DNA of 64,000 nucleotides from assembly GCF_023147505.1 (NCBI RefSeq), contig NZ_JAHXPB010000007.1, forward strand, positions 1 to 64,000, given 5' to 3'. Origin of the DNA: Brevundimonas sp. EYE_349 (GTDB taxonomy: Bacteria; Pseudomonadota; Alphaproteobacteria; Caulobacterales; Caulobacteraceae). This document shows, one piece after another, positions 8,794-18,791 of the stretch (its first letter is position 1; every line of letters starts with the position of its first letter). Under the pieces are notes generated by a model. The model saw only the letters and a list, made by a program, of their open reading frames with translations, searched no databases and had not been told where the DNA came from. Position numbers and translations under genes: made by a program.

Positions 8794-9093
8794 GTGGATC
8801 GATGGATCGATCCGCTTTGCGAGAAAGCGGCGACCGGAAATTTGCGAGGGAGAGGTTACGAGTATGCGCGCGGTTATAGAGCGATCAGCTTGGCGGGCAT
8901 GTACGTCCAGCCGTCATCAGAGCCGCAGGCGCGGCGGCGCCGGACTCCGCCAGCGCGGAGAGTCGGGGTACAGTCTGTCGTCCGCGTCACCGACACCTGG
9001 CCCGATGATCTCCCAATCACTCCGGCCGAGCTTCTGGCGGTGGAGGCGTGGCTTGGCGAGGTGCTCGACGAGGTTCTGGGTCCGCGCCTCTGA
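8794..9093 (+). CDS. hypothetical protein upstream of recombinase
   Basis: This 99-residue frame ends 12 bp before the serine recombinase start and is on the same strand. Its C-terminal third (DTWPDDLPITPAELLAVEAW) is acidic and helical, with the N-terminus basic. No family is recognised. Position suggests a partner of the recombinase, but that is inference. Confidence 0.5.
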   Translation: MDRWIDPLCEKAATGNLRGRGYEYARGYRAISLAGMYVQPSSEPQARRRRTPPARRVGVQSVVRVTDTWPDDLPITPAELLAVEAWLGEVLDEVLGPRL

Positions 9094-9105
9094 AAGGAGC
9101 CGGAC

Positions 9106-10773
9106 ATGAGCGGTAAGACCATCACCCCAGGCGTTCAGACCCGAGCGGCCCTGTACCTTCGCGTCTCGACCGGACGGCAGGCCGTCAACGACCTCTCTAT
9201 CCCGGACCAGCGCCGCCAGCTTGAAGCCTACTGCGGGACGAAAGGCTGGGAGGCCACGGCGGAGTATGTCGAGCCGGGCAACACCGCCACCGACGACCGG
9301 CGCCCCTCTTTCCAGTCAATGATCGAAGCGGCGCTGACCAAGCCGCCCGCCTTCGACGTGATCGTGGTGCACAGCTTCTCACGGTTCTTCCGCGACCAGT
9401 TCCAGTTCGAGTTCTATGTGCGGAAGCTGGCGAAGAACGGCGTACGTCTGGTCTCCATCACGCAGGAGCTGGGTGACGACCCTATGAGCGTGATGATGCG
9501 TCAGATCATGACGCTCTTCGACGAGTATCAATCTCGCGAGAACGCCAAGCACACTCTCAGGGCCATGAAGGAGAATGCCCGTCAGGGCTTCTGGAACGGC
9601 GCCCGGCCGCCCATCGGCTACCGCATCGTCGCGGCCGAACAGCGGGGAGCCAAGATAAAGAAGACGCTTGAGATCGACCCGCTCCAGGCCGAGACGGTCC
9701 GCACCATCTATCGCTGGGCGCTGACCGGCGACGGCGCGCAAGGGCCGATGGGGCTGAAGACCATCGCCACGCGGCTGAACGACCGGAACATCCGCACCCG
9801 AGACGGCGGGCGGTGGGGGATCGGCACGGTGCATCAGGTTCTGACACGCTCGACCTACATGGGCGAGCATCGGTTCAACACCCGCGACCACAAAACCAAG
9901 ACGCCGAAGCCTGAGTCCGAGCACGCGGTCATGGCCGTGCCGCCCATTGTTTCGAAGGCGGACTACGAGGCCGTTCGGGCGCGCTTGAAGTCGAGAAACC
10001 CCAAGTGGACCCCGCCGCGTGTCTCAACCGGACCGAACCTGCTGACGGGCATCTGCTTCTGCGGCGTCTGCGGCGGCGCCATGACGCTCAGAACCGGGAG
10101 GGGGAGCGCTGGCGGCCAGTATCGCTACTACGCCTGTTCGACCAAGGCTCGCATGGGCGAGACCGGCTGCACTGGCCTGGCCGTCCCCATGCACAAGCTC
10201 GACGACGCGATCATCGACCATCTCGAAACCCGGTTGCTCGATCCGGACCGCCTAGCAGCCCTGATGGAGCAGCTTCTGGATCGTCGGGAGGAATGGGCCG
10301 ACCAAAGGCGCGGCCACATCGCCGAGATGCGCAAACGCGCCACGGAGGCCGAGGCCAAGCTGAACCGGCTCTATGAAGCCATCGAGAACGGCCTGCTGGC
10401 GCCGGACGACGCGTCGCTGAAGGATCGGGTCGCAGAACTTTCCGGCACCCGCGATCAGGCCAGGGCGGACGCCGAGCGGATCAGTGCATCGGTGGATCGC
10501 TTAGCGCCGACGATTACGTCAGAAGCCTTGGCGCGGTTCGCCACCGCCGCTCGGCGCAAGCTGCGGGACCGCAGCAGCGGCTATCGGCGGGATCACCTGC
10601 GCGCCCTGACGCAACGAGTGGAGGTCATCAGCAAGACCGAGGCGCGCATTATCGGCTCACGAACGGAGCTTTTGCGGGCGCTGGCGTCCAGTGATGGTGG
10701 GAATTACGCCGCCGCTGGCGGAGTTCTCGGTTTTGAACGGAAGTGGCGCACCCGACAGGATTCGAACCTGTGA
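9106..10773 (+). CDS. large serine recombinase (integrase) of the left island
   Basis: The N-terminal resolvase domain has [12 protein letters not shown] with the catalytic Ser at about residue 21 and the SRFFRD...E helix region; the 'recombinase' domain follows (ARPPIGYRI, then [11 protein letters not shown]), then a zinc ribbon with CFCGVCGG and CST...TGC, then a coiled coil (about residues 395-465). Length is 555 residues, normal for this family. A clear AAGGAG-like ribosome site precedes the ATG. The last residues (WRTRQDSNL) are translated from the 3' end of tRNA-Arg, so the gene's end was created by integration into the tRNA. It should catalyse insertion and, with a helper, excision. 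Confidence 0.92.
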   Translation: MSGKTITPGVQTRAALYLRVSTGRQAVNDLSIPDQRRQLEAYCGTKGWEATAEYVEPGNTATDDRRPSFQSMIEAALTKPPAFDVIVVHSFSRFFRDQFQFEFYVRKLAKNGVRLVSITQELGDDPMSVMMRQIMTLFDEYQSRENAKHTLRAMKENARQGFWNGARPPIGYRIVAAEQRGAKIKKTLEIDPLQAETVRTIYRWALTGDGAQGPMGLKTIATRLNDRNIRTRDGGRWGIGTVHQVLTRSTYMGEHRFNTRDHKTKTPKPESEHAVMAVPPIVSKADYEAVRARLKSRNPKWTPPRVSTGPNLLTGICFCGVCGGAMTLRTGRGSAGGQYRYYACSTKARMGETGCTGLAVPMHKLDDAIIDHLETRLLDPDRLAALMEQLLDRREEWADQRRGHIAEMRKRATEAEAKLNRLYEAIENGLLAPDDASLKDRVAELSGTRDQARADAERISASVDRLAPTITSEALARFATAARRKLRDRSSGYRRDHLRALTQRVEVISKTEARIIGSRTELLRALASSDGGNYAAAGGVLGFERKWRTRQDSNL

Positions 10774-10820
10774 CCTCTGCCTTCGGAGGGCAGCACTCTA
10801 TCCAGCTGAGCTACGGGTGC
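10744..10820 (-). tRNA. tRNA-Arg (CCG)
   Basis: This is a 77-nt cloverleaf on the minus strand with acceptor GCACCCG/CGGGTGC, anticodon loop CTCCGAA (anticodon CCG), T loop GGTTCGAATCC and encoded CCA. The serine recombinase gene on the opposite strand ends within it. Confidence 0.95.
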
Positions 10821-10898
10821 GTGCGCGGCGTGACGCCGGAAAGGGCCGCTTACAGCATGGCGCGGGCGGCCTCAATCCTGAATACGCGTCCGGCGGGC

Positions 10899-11693
10899 TT
10901 ATTGCGCCGTCATGCCGCCGTCGATCTTGAACTCGGAGCCGGTGACGAACTTGGATTCGTCCGACGCCAAGTAGAGGACGCAGTAGGCGACGTCGTCGGG
11001 TTCGCCGATCCGTTTCAGTGGAATGCCGCGCGCCAGCCGTTCGTGGGCCTTGTCCTGATCGCCGCCGGCCATGGCGATGAAGGGGTCCAGGATCGGGGTC
11101 TTGATGAAGACCGGGTGGACCGAGTTGCAGCGCACGTTCCAGTCGGCCTTGGCCGCCTCCAGCGCCAGGGTCTTGGTGTACATCCAGACAGCGGCCTTGG
11201 TGGCGTTGTAGGCGCCCATGCCGGGGGCGGCGGCCAGGCCGGCGATGGAGGAGATGTTGATGATGGAAGCGGGGGCGGAGGCGCGCAGATGCGGCATGGC
11301 GTGTTTGGCGCCCAGCATGATCGAGCGCAGATTGATCTCGTACTGACGTCGCCAGTTCTCGACCGTGTCCTGTTCGACGAAGGCCAGCGGGCCGCCGACG
11401 CCGGCGTTGTTGACCAGGACCGACAAGCCGCCGAGGTCGGCGACGGCGGCGGTGATGACCCGTTCCCACTCGGCCTCGCTGGCCACATCGTGAGCATAGG
11501 CGAAGGCCGCTCCGGCGATTTCTGCATTGATCCGCGCGGCCAGGGCCTCGGCGCGGGGGCCGTCGATGTCGGTCACGGCGACGCGCGCGCCCTCTCGGGC
11601 CATCATCAGGGCCATGGCCTCGCCCAGACCGCCGGCGGCGCCGGTGATCAGGACGGTCTTGCCGGCGACGCGGCCGGGGCGATGCGCGCTCAC
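10899..11693 (-). CDS. SDR-family NAD(P)-dependent oxidoreductase
   Basis: This is a classical short-chain dehydrogenase: the cofactor motif TGAAGGLG near residue 16, the NNAG motif, the catalytic Ser in NISSIAG and the YNATK (YxxxK) dyad, ending in the DGGMTAQ tail. A GTG start at 11693 overlaps the preceding dehydratase stop by 4 nt (GTGA), which suits coupling; upstream residues of the longer frame are Arg-rich and not SDR-like. At 264 residues it is a normal length. Substrate is unknown; the D after strand 2 (TDIDG) suggests NAD(H). Confidence 0.9.
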   Translation of the reverse strand: MSAHRPGRVAGKTVLITGAAGGLGEAMALMMAREGARVAVTDIDGPRAEALAARINAEIAGAAFAYAHDVASEAEWERVITAAVADLGGLSVLVNNAGVGGPLAFVEQDTVENWRRQYEINLRSIMLGAKHAMPHLRASAPASIINISSIAGLAAAPGMGAYNATKAAVWMYTKTLALEAAKADWNVRCNSVHPVFIKTPILDPFIAMAGGDQDKAHERLARGIPLKRIGEPDDVAYCVLYLASDESKFVTGSEFKIDGGMTAQ

Positions 11694-11995
11694 GACCGCA
11701 CCCCCATGCCGGCGGCTGCGGCGTCGATGAAGCGGGCCAAGGTCACGTCGCGGTCGGTGACGCCGTCTGCGTCGTGGGTGGTCAGCAGGATGTCGACGCG
11801 ATTGTAGACATTGGACCATTCGGGGTGATGGTCCATCCTGTCCGCCATCAACGCCACGCGCGCCATGAAGCCGAATGCGGCGTTGAAATCGTCGAAGGCG
11901 AGGCTGCGCCGAATGGCCTGGCGATCCCCGTCCGCCGCGCGCCAGGCGGGCAGACCAGGCAGGATTTCCCCAACGTCAAGGCGGGTGTCGGTCAT
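11690..11995 (-). CDS. phhB: pterin-4a-carbinolamine dehydratase
   Basis: This dehydratase recycles the 4a-hydroxy-tetrahydropterin made by aromatic amino acid hydroxylases. The family signature [16 protein letters not shown] is intact, including the catalytic His pair, followed by [14 protein letters not shown]. At 101 residues it has the usual length. It is the first gene of a two-gene unit with the SDR; no phenylalanine hydroxylase is in view. Confidence 0.93.
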   Translation of the reverse strand: MTDTRLDVGEILPGLPAWRAADGDRQAIRRSLAFDDFNAAFGFMARVALMADRMDHHPEWSNVYNRVDILLTTHDADGVTDRDVTLARFIDAAAAGMGVRS

Positions 11996-12108
11996 CGCGT
12001 TTCCTCTTTTTCTTTGGCGTAAGGCGCCCGCGGCCGGGCGGCAAGCGCCGGGAACATCTGGTCAAGCTTGGGCGTTAGGTTCCCGGTTCAGGCGACAGGG
12101 AGACGACG

Positions 12109-12810
12109 ATGGACAATCTGTGGATCGCCGCCCTGAACGCGGCCGACCGCAAGCGGATCGAACCCCATCTGAAGCAGGGCGAGATCACGCGCGGCCAGAT
12201 GCTGTATGACGCCGGCGAGGCCGTCGACCGGGTGTGGTTCCCGATCAAGGGCGTGGTGTCGCTGATGACCGTTCTGCCCGACGACAAGATGGTGGAGACG
12301 GCCGCCATCGGCCGTGAAGGTCTGGTCGGCGTGACATGCGGCCCCTTCAACGCCCGCGCCGCCAGCCGCGCCATCTCCCAGCGCGACGGCCTGGCCGCCT
12401 ATTGTTCGTCCGAGGTGTTCGGCGAGGCGCTGGACAAGAGCGAAAGCCTGCGTCTGGCCCTGTCGCGGTTCACCGAGGGGCTGATGGCCCAGGTCCAGCA
12501 GGCGGCGGCCTGCAACGCCCAGCACCGGCTGGACGAGCGGCTGGCGCGCTGGCTGCTGACGCTGCACGACCGGGCCGAGGACGACCGTTTCGACCTGACC
12601 CAGGCCGATATCGCCGGAATGCTGGGCGTGCGGCGCGCCACCGTGTCCGAGGTCGGTTCGGTGCTGGAGGCCAAGTCGCTGATCCAGCGCGGACGGGGCT
12701 GGGTCAAGGTTCTGGATCGCGATGGGTTGGAGGCCGCCTCGTGCGGTTGCTACGGCCTGATGCGCGACGTGATGAAGGATCTGGAGCTGCCTCAGCCGGA
12801 AGCCGCCTGA
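12109..12810 (+). CDS. Crp/Fnr-family transcriptional regulator
   Basis: The N-terminal cyclic-nucleotide-binding-like barrel (residues ~10-130, with GREGLVGV) is followed by a dimerisation helix and a C-terminal winged HTH: DLTQADIAGMLGVRRATVSE is the helix-turn-helix. There is no Cys cluster of the FNR [4Fe-4S] type at the N-terminus, although three cysteines occur elsewhere. The cAMP-contact residues of CRP are not evident. Length is 233 residues. It is read toward ubiE but the 45-bp gap does not prove an operon. Confidence 0.9.
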   Translation: MDNLWIAALNAADRKRIEPHLKQGEITRGQMLYDAGEAVDRVWFPIKGVVSLMTVLPDDKMVETAAIGREGLVGVTCGPFNARAASRAISQRDGLAAYCSSEVFGEALDKSESLRLALSRFTEGLMAQVQQAAACNAQHRLDERLARWLLTLHDRAEDDRFDLTQADIAGMLGVRRATVSEVGSVLEAKSLIQRGRGWVKVLDRDGLEAASCGCYGLMRDVMKDLELPQPEAA

Positions 12811-12855
12811 TCGCCCGTCTGATCGGGTGACGGCGGCGCGGCGACGCGCTAGACG

Positions 12856-13650
12856 ATGCGCATGACCGACGCCTCCTCCCACGGCCCGCATTCGCAGGGT
12901 GATCGTTCCTCCTTCGGCTTTCGCGACGTGGATGCGCGCGAAAAGGTGAAGATGGTGCGCGGGGTCTTCGATTCCGTCGCCTCAAACTACGATGTGATGA
13001 ACGACCTGATGAGCGTGGGCGTCCACCGCATCTGGAAGGACATCGCCGCCGCCAAGCTGAACCCCCGTCCCGGCGAGACCATTCTGGACGTGGCGGGCGG
13101 CACCGGCGACATGGCCCGTCGCTACTCGAAGATGGCCCGCGCGGCCCAGGAGCGGCGCGGCGGCGAGGACGCCAATGTCATCGTGCTGGACTACAACGCC
13201 GAGATGATCCTGGCCGGGGTCCACAAGGGCGGCGAGCCGGAGATGAGCTGGTCGGTCGGGGACGCGATGAACCTGCCGCTGCCGGACGCTTCGGTGGACG
13301 CCTATTCGATCAGCTTCGGCATCCGCAACGTGGCCCATATCGACAAGGCTCTGGCCGAGGCGCGGCGCGTGTTGAGGCCGGGGGGGCGGTTCCTGTGCCT
13401 TGAGTTTTCGCGCCCCACGACCACGCCGATCCGCAAGGTCTATGACGCCTGGTCCTTCCACGCCATTCCGCGCATCGGCGGCTGGGTGGCCAAGGATCGT
13501 GACAGCTATCAGTATCTGGTCGAGAGCATCCGCCGCTTCCCCGACCAGCAGGCGTTCAAGGGCCTGATCGAGGACGCGGGCTTCCGCCGCGTGTCCGTGA
13601 CCAATCTGTCGGGCGGAATCGCCGCCATCCACCACGGGTGGGCGATCTGA
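12856..13650 (+). CDS. ubiE: ubiquinone/menaquinone methyltransferase UbiE
   Basis: This is the SAM-dependent C-methyltransferase of ubiquinone synthesis. It shows the UbiE signature [17 protein letters not shown] near residue 37, SAM motif [10 protein letters not shown], and [20 protein letters not shown], then [16 protein letters not shown]. Length is 264 residues (a second ATG two codons in is an equal candidate). Its end overlaps ubiB by 13 nt, so the two are co-expressed. Confidence 0.96.
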   Translation: MRMTDASSHGPHSQGDRSSFGFRDVDAREKVKMVRGVFDSVASNYDVMNDLMSVGVHRIWKDIAAAKLNPRPGETILDVAGGTGDMARRYSKMARAAQERRGGEDANVIVLDYNAEMILAGVHKGGEPEMSWSVGDAMNLPLPDASVDAYSISFGIRNVAHIDKALAEARRVLRPGGRFLCLEFSRPTTTPIRKVYDAWSFHAIPRIGGWVAKDRDSYQYLVESIRRFPDQQAFKGLIEDAGFRRVSVTNLSGGIAAIHHGWAI

Positions 13651-15218
13651 CCGGCCGCATCTATCGCACGGCCCCGCCGCCGCCCGCGACCGTGGCGGTG
13701 CAGAACCCGGTCGCCGCCTTCCTGCGGCTGATGGGGTGGCTGTGGGTGCTGGCGCGCCACGACGCCCTGGTCCCGCGCGAAGTCACGCCCTTGCTGCCCG
13801 CCTGGACGCGGCCGTTCGCGCGGTTCTTGCAGATGTTTTCCGGCCGCGCCGGACGTCAGGGGCGGCCGGGCCAGAGGCTGGGCAAGGCGTTCGAGCATCT
13901 GGGACCGGTGGCGATCAAACTGGGTCAGGTTCTGGCCACGCGCGCGGACATCTTCGGGCTGGAGTTCGCGCGCGACCTGGGGCGTCTGAAGGACGCCCTG
14001 CCCCCCTTCCCGGAAGCCGAAGCCCGCCGCGAGATCGAGAAGTCGCTAGGTCGGCCGGTCGAAAGCCTGTTCACCGACCTGGGGCCGGCGGTCGCCGCCG
14101 CCTCCCTGGCCCAGGCGCACCGCGCCACCCTGGCCGACGGGCGAGCCGTCGCGGTCAAGGTGCTGCGGCCGGGGGTGGAGCGCCGCGTCGCCAATGGGCT
14201 GGATTCCATGCGGCTGGCCGCGCGGCTGGTCTGGCGGCTGGTTCCGATGGCGCGCCGGCTGGAGCCGTCCGCCTTTGTCGAGACCATCGCCAACTCGCTG
14301 GACCTGGAGCTGGACATGCGGCTGGAGGCCGCCGCCGCCAGCGAGATGGCCGAGGTCATGGCCAAGGACGGGTATATGTCGGCCCCCGCCGTGATCTGGG
14401 ACGGGGTGGGCAAGCGGGTGCTGACGCTGGAATGGGCGCAAGGCGTGCCCATGACCGACCCTGCCCTGATGGACCTGCCCGGCATCGACAAAGATCAGTT
14501 GGCCGACAATGTGGTGCGCGCCTTCCTGGTCCAAGCCTTGGACCACGGCGCCTTCCACGCCGACCTGCACGAGGGCAATCTGTTCGCCAGCGCGCCGGCC
14601 CACCTGACGGCCATCGACTTCGGCATTGTCGGGCGGTTGGGACCGGCGGAGCGACGCTATCTGGCGGAAATCCTGTGGGGCTTCATCAGCCGCGACTACG
14701 ACCGCATCGCCCGCGTCCATTTCGAGGCCGGATACGTTCCCGCCCATCATTCGGTCGAGACCTTCGCCCAGGCCCTGCGCGCGGTGGGCGAGCCGGTGAT
14801 CGGCCGCGCCGCCAGCCAGGTGTCGATGGGTCGCCTGCTGGGCCAGTTGTTCGAGATCACCGCCCTGTTTGACATGAGCCTGCGGCCTGAACTGATCCTG
14901 CTGCAGAAGACCATGGTCTCGGTCGAAGGGGTGGCGCGCCGCCTGCAACCCGACCACGACCTGTGGAAGGCGGCCCAGCCGGTGGTCGAGCGCTGGATCC
15001 GACGCGAACTGGGCCCCCAAGCTCAGGCTCGCGACGCCCTGGACGACATGATCGCGGCGGCGCGCGCCATCTCGCGCCTGGTGCAGGAGCCGCCGCGTCC
15101 GACCACGGTGGTCATGGAAAAGTCGGGAACTCCGGCTTGGCTGACGGCTTCCGTCACCGTCGCGGTCATCGCGGCCCTGACGGCTTTGGGCCTTTCGCTC
15201 TGGCCCTATCTGACCTGA
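13638..15218 (+). CDS. ubiB: ubiquinone biosynthesis kinase-like protein UbiB
   Basis: This belongs to the ABC1/ADCK/UbiB atypical kinase family needed for ubiquinone synthesis. It has the KxGQ motif ([12 protein letters not shown]), the Ala-rich loop AAASLAQAH, the VAVKVLRPG lysine, HADLHEGN as catalytic loop and IDFGIVG as metal-binding motif. A C-terminal hydrophobic segment (~25 residues) should anchor it in the inner membrane. It starts with GTG inside the end of ubiE. Length is 526 residues. Confidence 0.95.
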   Translation: MGDLTGRIYRTAPPPPATVAVQNPVAAFLRLMGWLWVLARHDALVPREVTPLLPAWTRPFARFLQMFSGRAGRQGRPGQRLGKAFEHLGPVAIKLGQVLATRADIFGLEFARDLGRLKDALPPFPEAEARREIEKSLGRPVESLFTDLGPAVAAASLAQAHRATLADGRAVAVKVLRPGVERRVANGLDSMRLAARLVWRLVPMARRLEPSAFVETIANSLDLELDMRLEAAAASEMAEVMAKDGYMSAPAVIWDGVGKRVLTLEWAQGVPMTDPALMDLPGIDKDQLADNVVRAFLVQALDHGAFHADLHEGNLFASAPAHLTAIDFGIVGRLGPAERRYLAEILWGFISRDYDRIARVHFEAGYVPAHHSVETFAQALRAVGEPVIGRAASQVSMGRLLGQLFEITALFDMSLRPELILLQKTMVSVEGVARRLQPDHDLWKAAQPVVERWIRRELGPQAQARDALDDMIAAARAISRLVQEPPRPTTVVMEKSGTPAWLTASVTVAVIAALTALGLSLWPYLT

Positions 15219-15232
15219 CCGGAGCCCTTATC

Positions 15233-15727
15233 ATGACGACGATCCTGACCAAGACCCTGCTGGGCGCCGCCCTGATCCTGACGCCCGCGCCGGCCCTGGC
15301 CCAGGCGGCCGCGGCCTCGGTGCCGAACGCCTTCGACCGCCCCGCCCAAACCCAATCCCAGCCGCAGGTCGCCCCCGCGCGCCCGGCGCAGGCTGCGCCG
15401 CCGGCGACTTCGGCGACATCGGCCGCCGCGCCGGACATCGCCCGGGCCGAAGAGGCGCTTCGCGGCGTGATCGCCGACGTCCAGGGCGCCGGTTTCGACT
15501 ATTCCGACTTCACGCCCAATCTGGCGGCCCAAATCCGCCAGCAGGCCGAACAGGTAAGCTCGCTGATCAAGAGCTTCGGCGCGGTGAAGACGGTCGAATA
15601 CGAACGTCAGGAAGGCGAGGCCCAGAAGTTCAAGGTCACCTTCGACAATCAGGCGACCGAATGGGTGATCGGCTTCGATGCCGACGACAAGATCGCCGCC
15701 CTGCTGTTCCGCCCGGCCGAAAGCTGA
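15233..15727 (+). CDS. exported protein of unknown function
   Basis: This 164-residue protein has a signal peptide (hydrophobic core AALILTPAPALAQ), a Pro/Ala/Gln-rich linker to about residue 65, then a compact domain with SLIKSFGAVKTVEYERQEG and a strand-rich tail that resembles DUF3887-like small secreted domains. The ATG at 15233 follows ubiB by 14 bp; the longer frame upstream overlaps ubiB and is not used. Function is unknown. Confidence 0.75.
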   Translation: MTTILTKTLLGAALILTPAPALAQAAAASVPNAFDRPAQTQSQPQVAPARPAQAAPPATSATSAAAPDIARAEEALRGVIADVQGAGFDYSDFTPNLAAQIRQQAEQVSSLIKSFGAVKTVEYERQEGEAQKFKVTFDNQATEWVIGFDADDKIAALLFRPAES

Positions 15728-15731
15728 TCCC

Positions 15732-16343
15732 TCAGGCCTCCGTCGCGGGCGGCGCGTCGTCGTCCGGGATGGGGCCGGTCTGGTGGTACAGGCGCGCCGC
15801 CGCGTAGCAGGGCGCCACTGTGCAGGTCTTCATGATCACGCGCGCGGTGTAGGTTCCGTCGGCGGCCGGTCGGATGTTTATGACGGGCGCCGAGTCCGGC
15901 AGGGTGTCGCGTTCGACTATCTTGCCGGCCGGATCGACCAGTTCCATGTCCAGGTCCGAGCATTCGGAATCGCATTCGGCGATGATGCGATAGGTCTCGC
16001 CGCGTTTGAGGGGCACGGCCCAGGGGTGAACCTGGGTGGGCTGGAGGGCGACCACGATGTCCTGCACGCCCGGCATGGGCGAAAACCCCTTGGCCAGTTC
16101 CTTGGCGGCGTCATCCAGATAGTTGCCGGCCACTTCCTCGATCTGCCGCCGATCCTTTTCTGAAAGCGAGACCTGGGGCGTGGCGGCGATGACGGCCTTG
16201 TCCTGTTCGGACTGGGCCGGCGCAGGCGCCGGAGCCGCCGGGGCGGGCTCGGCGTCGTCCTTCTTGCGGATTTCGTACTGGCCGCAGGCGCCGAGCGTCC
16301 CGGCAACCGCCAGCCCCATCGTCATCGCCCGAAATCGCTGCAT
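15732..16343 (-). CDS. putative lipoprotein
   Basis: This 203-residue protein has an N-terminal lipobox (GTLGAC) followed by a charged, then Ala/Pro-rich linker. The C-terminal half (from about residue 80) is beta-rich with paired cysteines (CDSECSD and CTVAPC) and a closing strand similar to pre-peptidase-type beta-sandwich domains. The start is set at the second Met (16343), preceded by GAGG at good spacing and directly followed by the signal. It converges with the preceding gene across 4 bp. Function is unknown. Confidence 0.75.
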   Translation of the reverse strand: MQRFRAMTMGLAVAGTLGACGQYEIRKKDDAEPAPAAPAPAPAQSEQDKAVIAATPQVSLSEKDRRQIEEVAGNYLDDAAKELAKGFSPMPGVQDIVVALQPTQVHPWAVPLKRGETYRIIAECDSECSDLDMELVDPAGKIVERDTLPDSAPVINIRPAADGTYTARVIMKTCTVAPCYAAARLYHQTGPIPDDDAPPATEA

Positions 16344-16408
16344 CCGCGCCTCTTCCAACCGTTGCCGTAAGGGGTGAACGATAACGCACCGAAGATGTTC
16401 CGCGCGCG

Positions 16409-16816
16409 TCAGTCGTCGTGGCTGGGCCTTCCCCGGCCGGACTTGATGGCGCCGCGGCTGGTCTTGGCCTTCAACCGTCGCTCCTTGGACGCCTTGGTGG
16501 GGCGGGTCGGCACGCGAAAGACCGGACGGACCGAGGCGGCGTCCACCATCTCCTGAAGCCGGGCCATGGCGTCGGCGCGGTTGCGCTCCTGGGTGCGGAA
16601 CCGCACGGCGTTGATCAGGATCACGCCCTCCTGCGTCAGGCGACTGCCCGCCAGCTTCATCAGACGCGTCTTGACCGGCTCGGTCAGGGAGGGCGAGTTT
16701 CTGACGTCGAACCGCATCTGGACGGCGGTGGCCACCTTGTTGACGTTCTGCCCCCCCGGACCCCCGGCGCGGTAGAAGTGAAACTCCAGCTCGTCCTCGG
16801 GGATGACGGTGGTCAT
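16409..16816 (-). CDS. arfB: alternative ribosome-rescue peptidyl-tRNA hydrolase ArfB
   Basis: ArfB (YaeJ) rescues stalled ribosomes by hydrolysing peptidyl-tRNA. The catalytic GGQ sits in YRAGGPGGQNVNKV, and the C-terminal tail is strongly basic (KASKERRLKAKTSRG), as needed to enter the empty mRNA channel. Length is 135 residues. It overlaps the next upstream gene by 4 nt. Confidence 0.95.
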   Translation of the reverse strand: MTTVIPEDELEFHFYRAGGPGGQNVNKVATAVQMRFDVRNSPSLTEPVKTRLMKLAGSRLTQEGVILINAVRFRTQERNRADAMARLQEMVDAASVRPVFRVPTRPTKASKERRLKAKTSRGAIKSGRGRPSHDD

Positions 16817-17271
16817 GGGGCGGCCTTGCGCGCCTTGACCACGGCCTGATCCAGCGCCTGAAGGAAACGCGAACGGTCGGCGGCCGAGAAGGGCGGCGGG
16901 CCGGACGTCGCCACCCCCATCGACCGCAGATGCTCGCCCACCATCCGCCCAGCCAGGGCCGAGCCGATCGAATCGGGGGTGAAGGGCTGGCCGTTGGATT
17001 TCAGCGCCTGGGTGCCTGACTTCAGGCAGCGGTCGGCCAGAGGGATATCGGCGGTGATCACCACATCGCCCACGGTCGCCCGTTCGGCGATCCAGTCGTC
17101 GGCGATGTCCGGGCCGGCGTCCACCACCACCTGTTCGATCAGCGCCTCGCGCGGGACCTGCATCCAGGTGTTGGAGACGACATAGGTCTTCAGCCCATAG
17201 CGGCGGGCGACGCGATAGACTTCCTCCTTCACGGGACAGGCGTCGGCGTCGATGTAGAGCGTCGTGGGCAT
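16813..17271 (-). CDS. YaiI/YqxD (DUF188) family protein
   Basis: This is a 152-residue PIN-like fold protein with the family signature YIDADACPVKEEVYRVARRY at the start, ITADIPLADRCL in the middle, and the conserved GPPPFSAADRSRF near the end. It is probably a metal-dependent nuclease-like protein, but activity is unproven for the family. The ATG at 17271 begins directly at the signature; the longer frame to 17427 adds residues read from a repeat/terminator region and is rejected. Confidence 0.9.
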   Translation of the reverse strand: MPTTLYIDADACPVKEEVYRVARRYGLKTYVVSNTWMQVPREALIEQVVVDAGPDIADDWIAERATVGDVVITADIPLADRCLKSGTQALKSNGQPFTPDSIGSALAGRMVGEHLRSMGVATSGPPPFSAADRSRFLQALDQAVVKARKAAP

Positions 17272-17341
17272 GTCGAACGACCTAGCGCGGACTGGGATGG
17301 GCGTCACCTGTCCGGCGCATCTTCCCAAGCCCACTCCCACG

Positions 17342-17374
17342 CCGTCATCCCTGGGACAAGCCTTGGGATGACGG
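17342..17374. repeat. REP-like palindrome
   Basis: CCGTCATCCC (17342-17351) and its exact inverse GGGATGACGG (17365-17374) flank 13 nt. The GTCATCCC...GGGATGAC form resembles extragenic palindromes common in Caulobacterales intergenic DNA and is related to the larger repeat at 47793. Confidence 0.6.
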
Positions 17375-17386
17375 GACGGGAATACA

Positions 17387-17416
17387 TAAAGGGCGGGACC
17401 GAAGTCCCGCCTTTTG
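17387..17416 (-). terminator. intrinsic terminator after the amidohydrolase pair
   Basis: On the minus strand GGCGGGAC pairs with GTCCCGCC around a TTCG tetraloop closed by C-G, followed by TTTA. It lies 20 bp past the amidohydrolase stop. On the plus strand the same stem is followed by TTTT, so it could work in both directions. Confidence 0.8.
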
Positions 17417-17435
17417 GTTTCGACCAAGGACGCCC

Positions 17436-18791
17436 TTAGTTCCGATAGGCCGGCGGCATCGGCGTCTGTTGGCGATAGCGGTCGCGCAGCAACAGCGGGC
17501 GGCTGGTCAGCGGTTGTTCGACGCCGTTGACGAAGATGGCCGAGGGCTGGCTCAGCGGCTCCAGCGGATCGCCGGACCAGACCACCACGTCGCCGGCGGC
17601 GCCTGGCGCGATCTGGCCGAACTGTCCCGCCATGCCGAAGATCCTGGCGGGATTGACCGTCAGGGCGGCGATGGCGGCCTGATAGGGCAGTCCGTGCGAC
17701 ACCGCATTGCCGGCGTTGTAGCGGGCGTCGCGGGCGCGGTGGGTCGAGCCTTCGTTACCCTTGATGGCGATCAGCACGCCGGCCGCGTTCAGGGCCGCTG
17801 CATTCTCCATCCGCGCGGCCCGCATCTCGAAATCGGAGGGCAGGTTGTCGATGGGGTTCAGCAGCACCGGCACGCCGGCCGAGGCGATGTCGCCCGCCAC
17901 CAGCCAGCCTTCCTCGGCGCCGTCCAGGATCAGCCTGATCCCCTCTTCTCGCGCCAGCCGCAACACCTGCTGGATGTCGGATGCGCGGTGCACGGTGACG
18001 ATCAGCGGCAGGGTCCCGTTGGCCACCGGGATCAGGGCCTCCAGGTCCGCGCGCGACAGGCTGAGATTGCGCAGGGCCGCCCGGTCGTAGGCGGACTTGT
18101 TGCGGGCGTAGAGGCGCACCTCGGCCATCGTCTCCTTGAACAGGACGAACTGGGCGCCGCGCGCGCCGCCGGCGACCGCCGCCCCCGCTTCGCCGAACGG
18201 GGCGACCATGGCCACGCGCGGCTTGACTAGGATGTCGGCCCCGCCGCCGGCCAGATTGGGGCCCAGGTTGATGATGGCGGCCTGGCCGGCGAACAGGCCA
18301 GGCGTCTGATAGCCGCCGTCGCCGGCGCCGGCCGTCTCGTCCTCATGCACATGACCACCCGAAGAGCCGGGATGCTGGGGCACGACGACGGCGCGGGTGA
18401 TGCCGCCCAACCGCGCGACCGGCAGGGTGAAGGACCAGGGGTCCAGCCCATAGGAGATGTCGAAGGCGGCGCTGAGCGTATTGGCGCTGTTTCTCAGTTC
18501 GTTGGTGCCGCGCACCGATCCGACCTCTGTGCCCGCAAGGCCCGAATCCACGGCCACGAATCCGGGCGCCACGGTCTTGCCGGCCGCGTCGATGACGCGG
18601 GCGCCCGATGGGGCGGCGCCGGTGCCGACCGAGACGATCTTGCCGTCGCGCAGGACGACCGTGCCGCTTTCGATCACCGAGGTCCCGGTCAGGATGCGGC
18701 CGCCGACGATGGCCACGGTTTCCTGGGCGAAGGCGGGCGCGGCGAGCGCCAGGGCCGCTGCGGCGCCGGCGAGAATGGACGAGAGACGCAT
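17436..18791 (-). CDS. amidohydrolase-like exported protein with degenerate metal site
   Basis: This 451-residue protein has a signal peptide (ending APAFAQ) and then an imidazolonepropionase-like amidohydrolase fold: VAIVGGRILTG, a beta-domain, and the C-terminal SG-DPL turn. The strand-1 position that normally reads HxH is VAVDSGLAG, and no second HxH is seen, while GNEGSTHRARDARYN marks the last conserved part. It may thus not hydrolyse by the usual metal mechanism. Its ATG overlaps the stop of the intact partner upstream (ATGA), so the two proteins are made together and may form a heteromer. Confidence 0.85.
   Translation of the reverse strand: MRLSSILAGAAAALALAAPAFAQETVAIVGGRILTGTSVIESGTVVLRDGKIVSVGTGAAPSGARVIDAAGKTVAPGFVAVDSGLAGTEVGSVRGTNELRNSANTLSAAFDISYGLDPWSFTLPVARLGGITRAVVVPQHPGSSGGHVHEDETAGAGDGGYQTPGLFAGQAAIINLGPNLAGGGADILVKPRVAMVAPFGEAGAAVAGGARGAQFVLFKETMAEVRLYARNKSAYDRAALRNLSLSRADLEALIPVANGTLPLIVTVHRASDIQQVLRLAREEGIRLILDGAEEGWLVAGDIASAGVPVLLNPIDNLPSDFEMRAARMENAAALNAAGVLIAIKGNEGSTHRARDARYNAGNAVSHGLPYQAAIAALTVNPARIFGMAGQFGQIAPGAAGDVVVWSGDPLEPLSQPSAIFVNGVEQPLTSRPLLLRDRYRQQTPMPPAYRN

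Larger units (their letters stand above)
1372..10773. mobile_element. integrative island with McrBC-like restriction cluster
   Basis: The interval from the unknown NTPase to the serine recombinase is less GC-rich than the core, contains defence-type genes, and abuts the 3' end of tRNA-Arg. The right boundary (10744-10773) is well supported by recombinase codons running into the tRNA. The left boundary is not resolved: no second copy of the tRNA end was found in the window, so the element may begin anywhere left of 1372 or outside the window. Confidence 0.55.
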
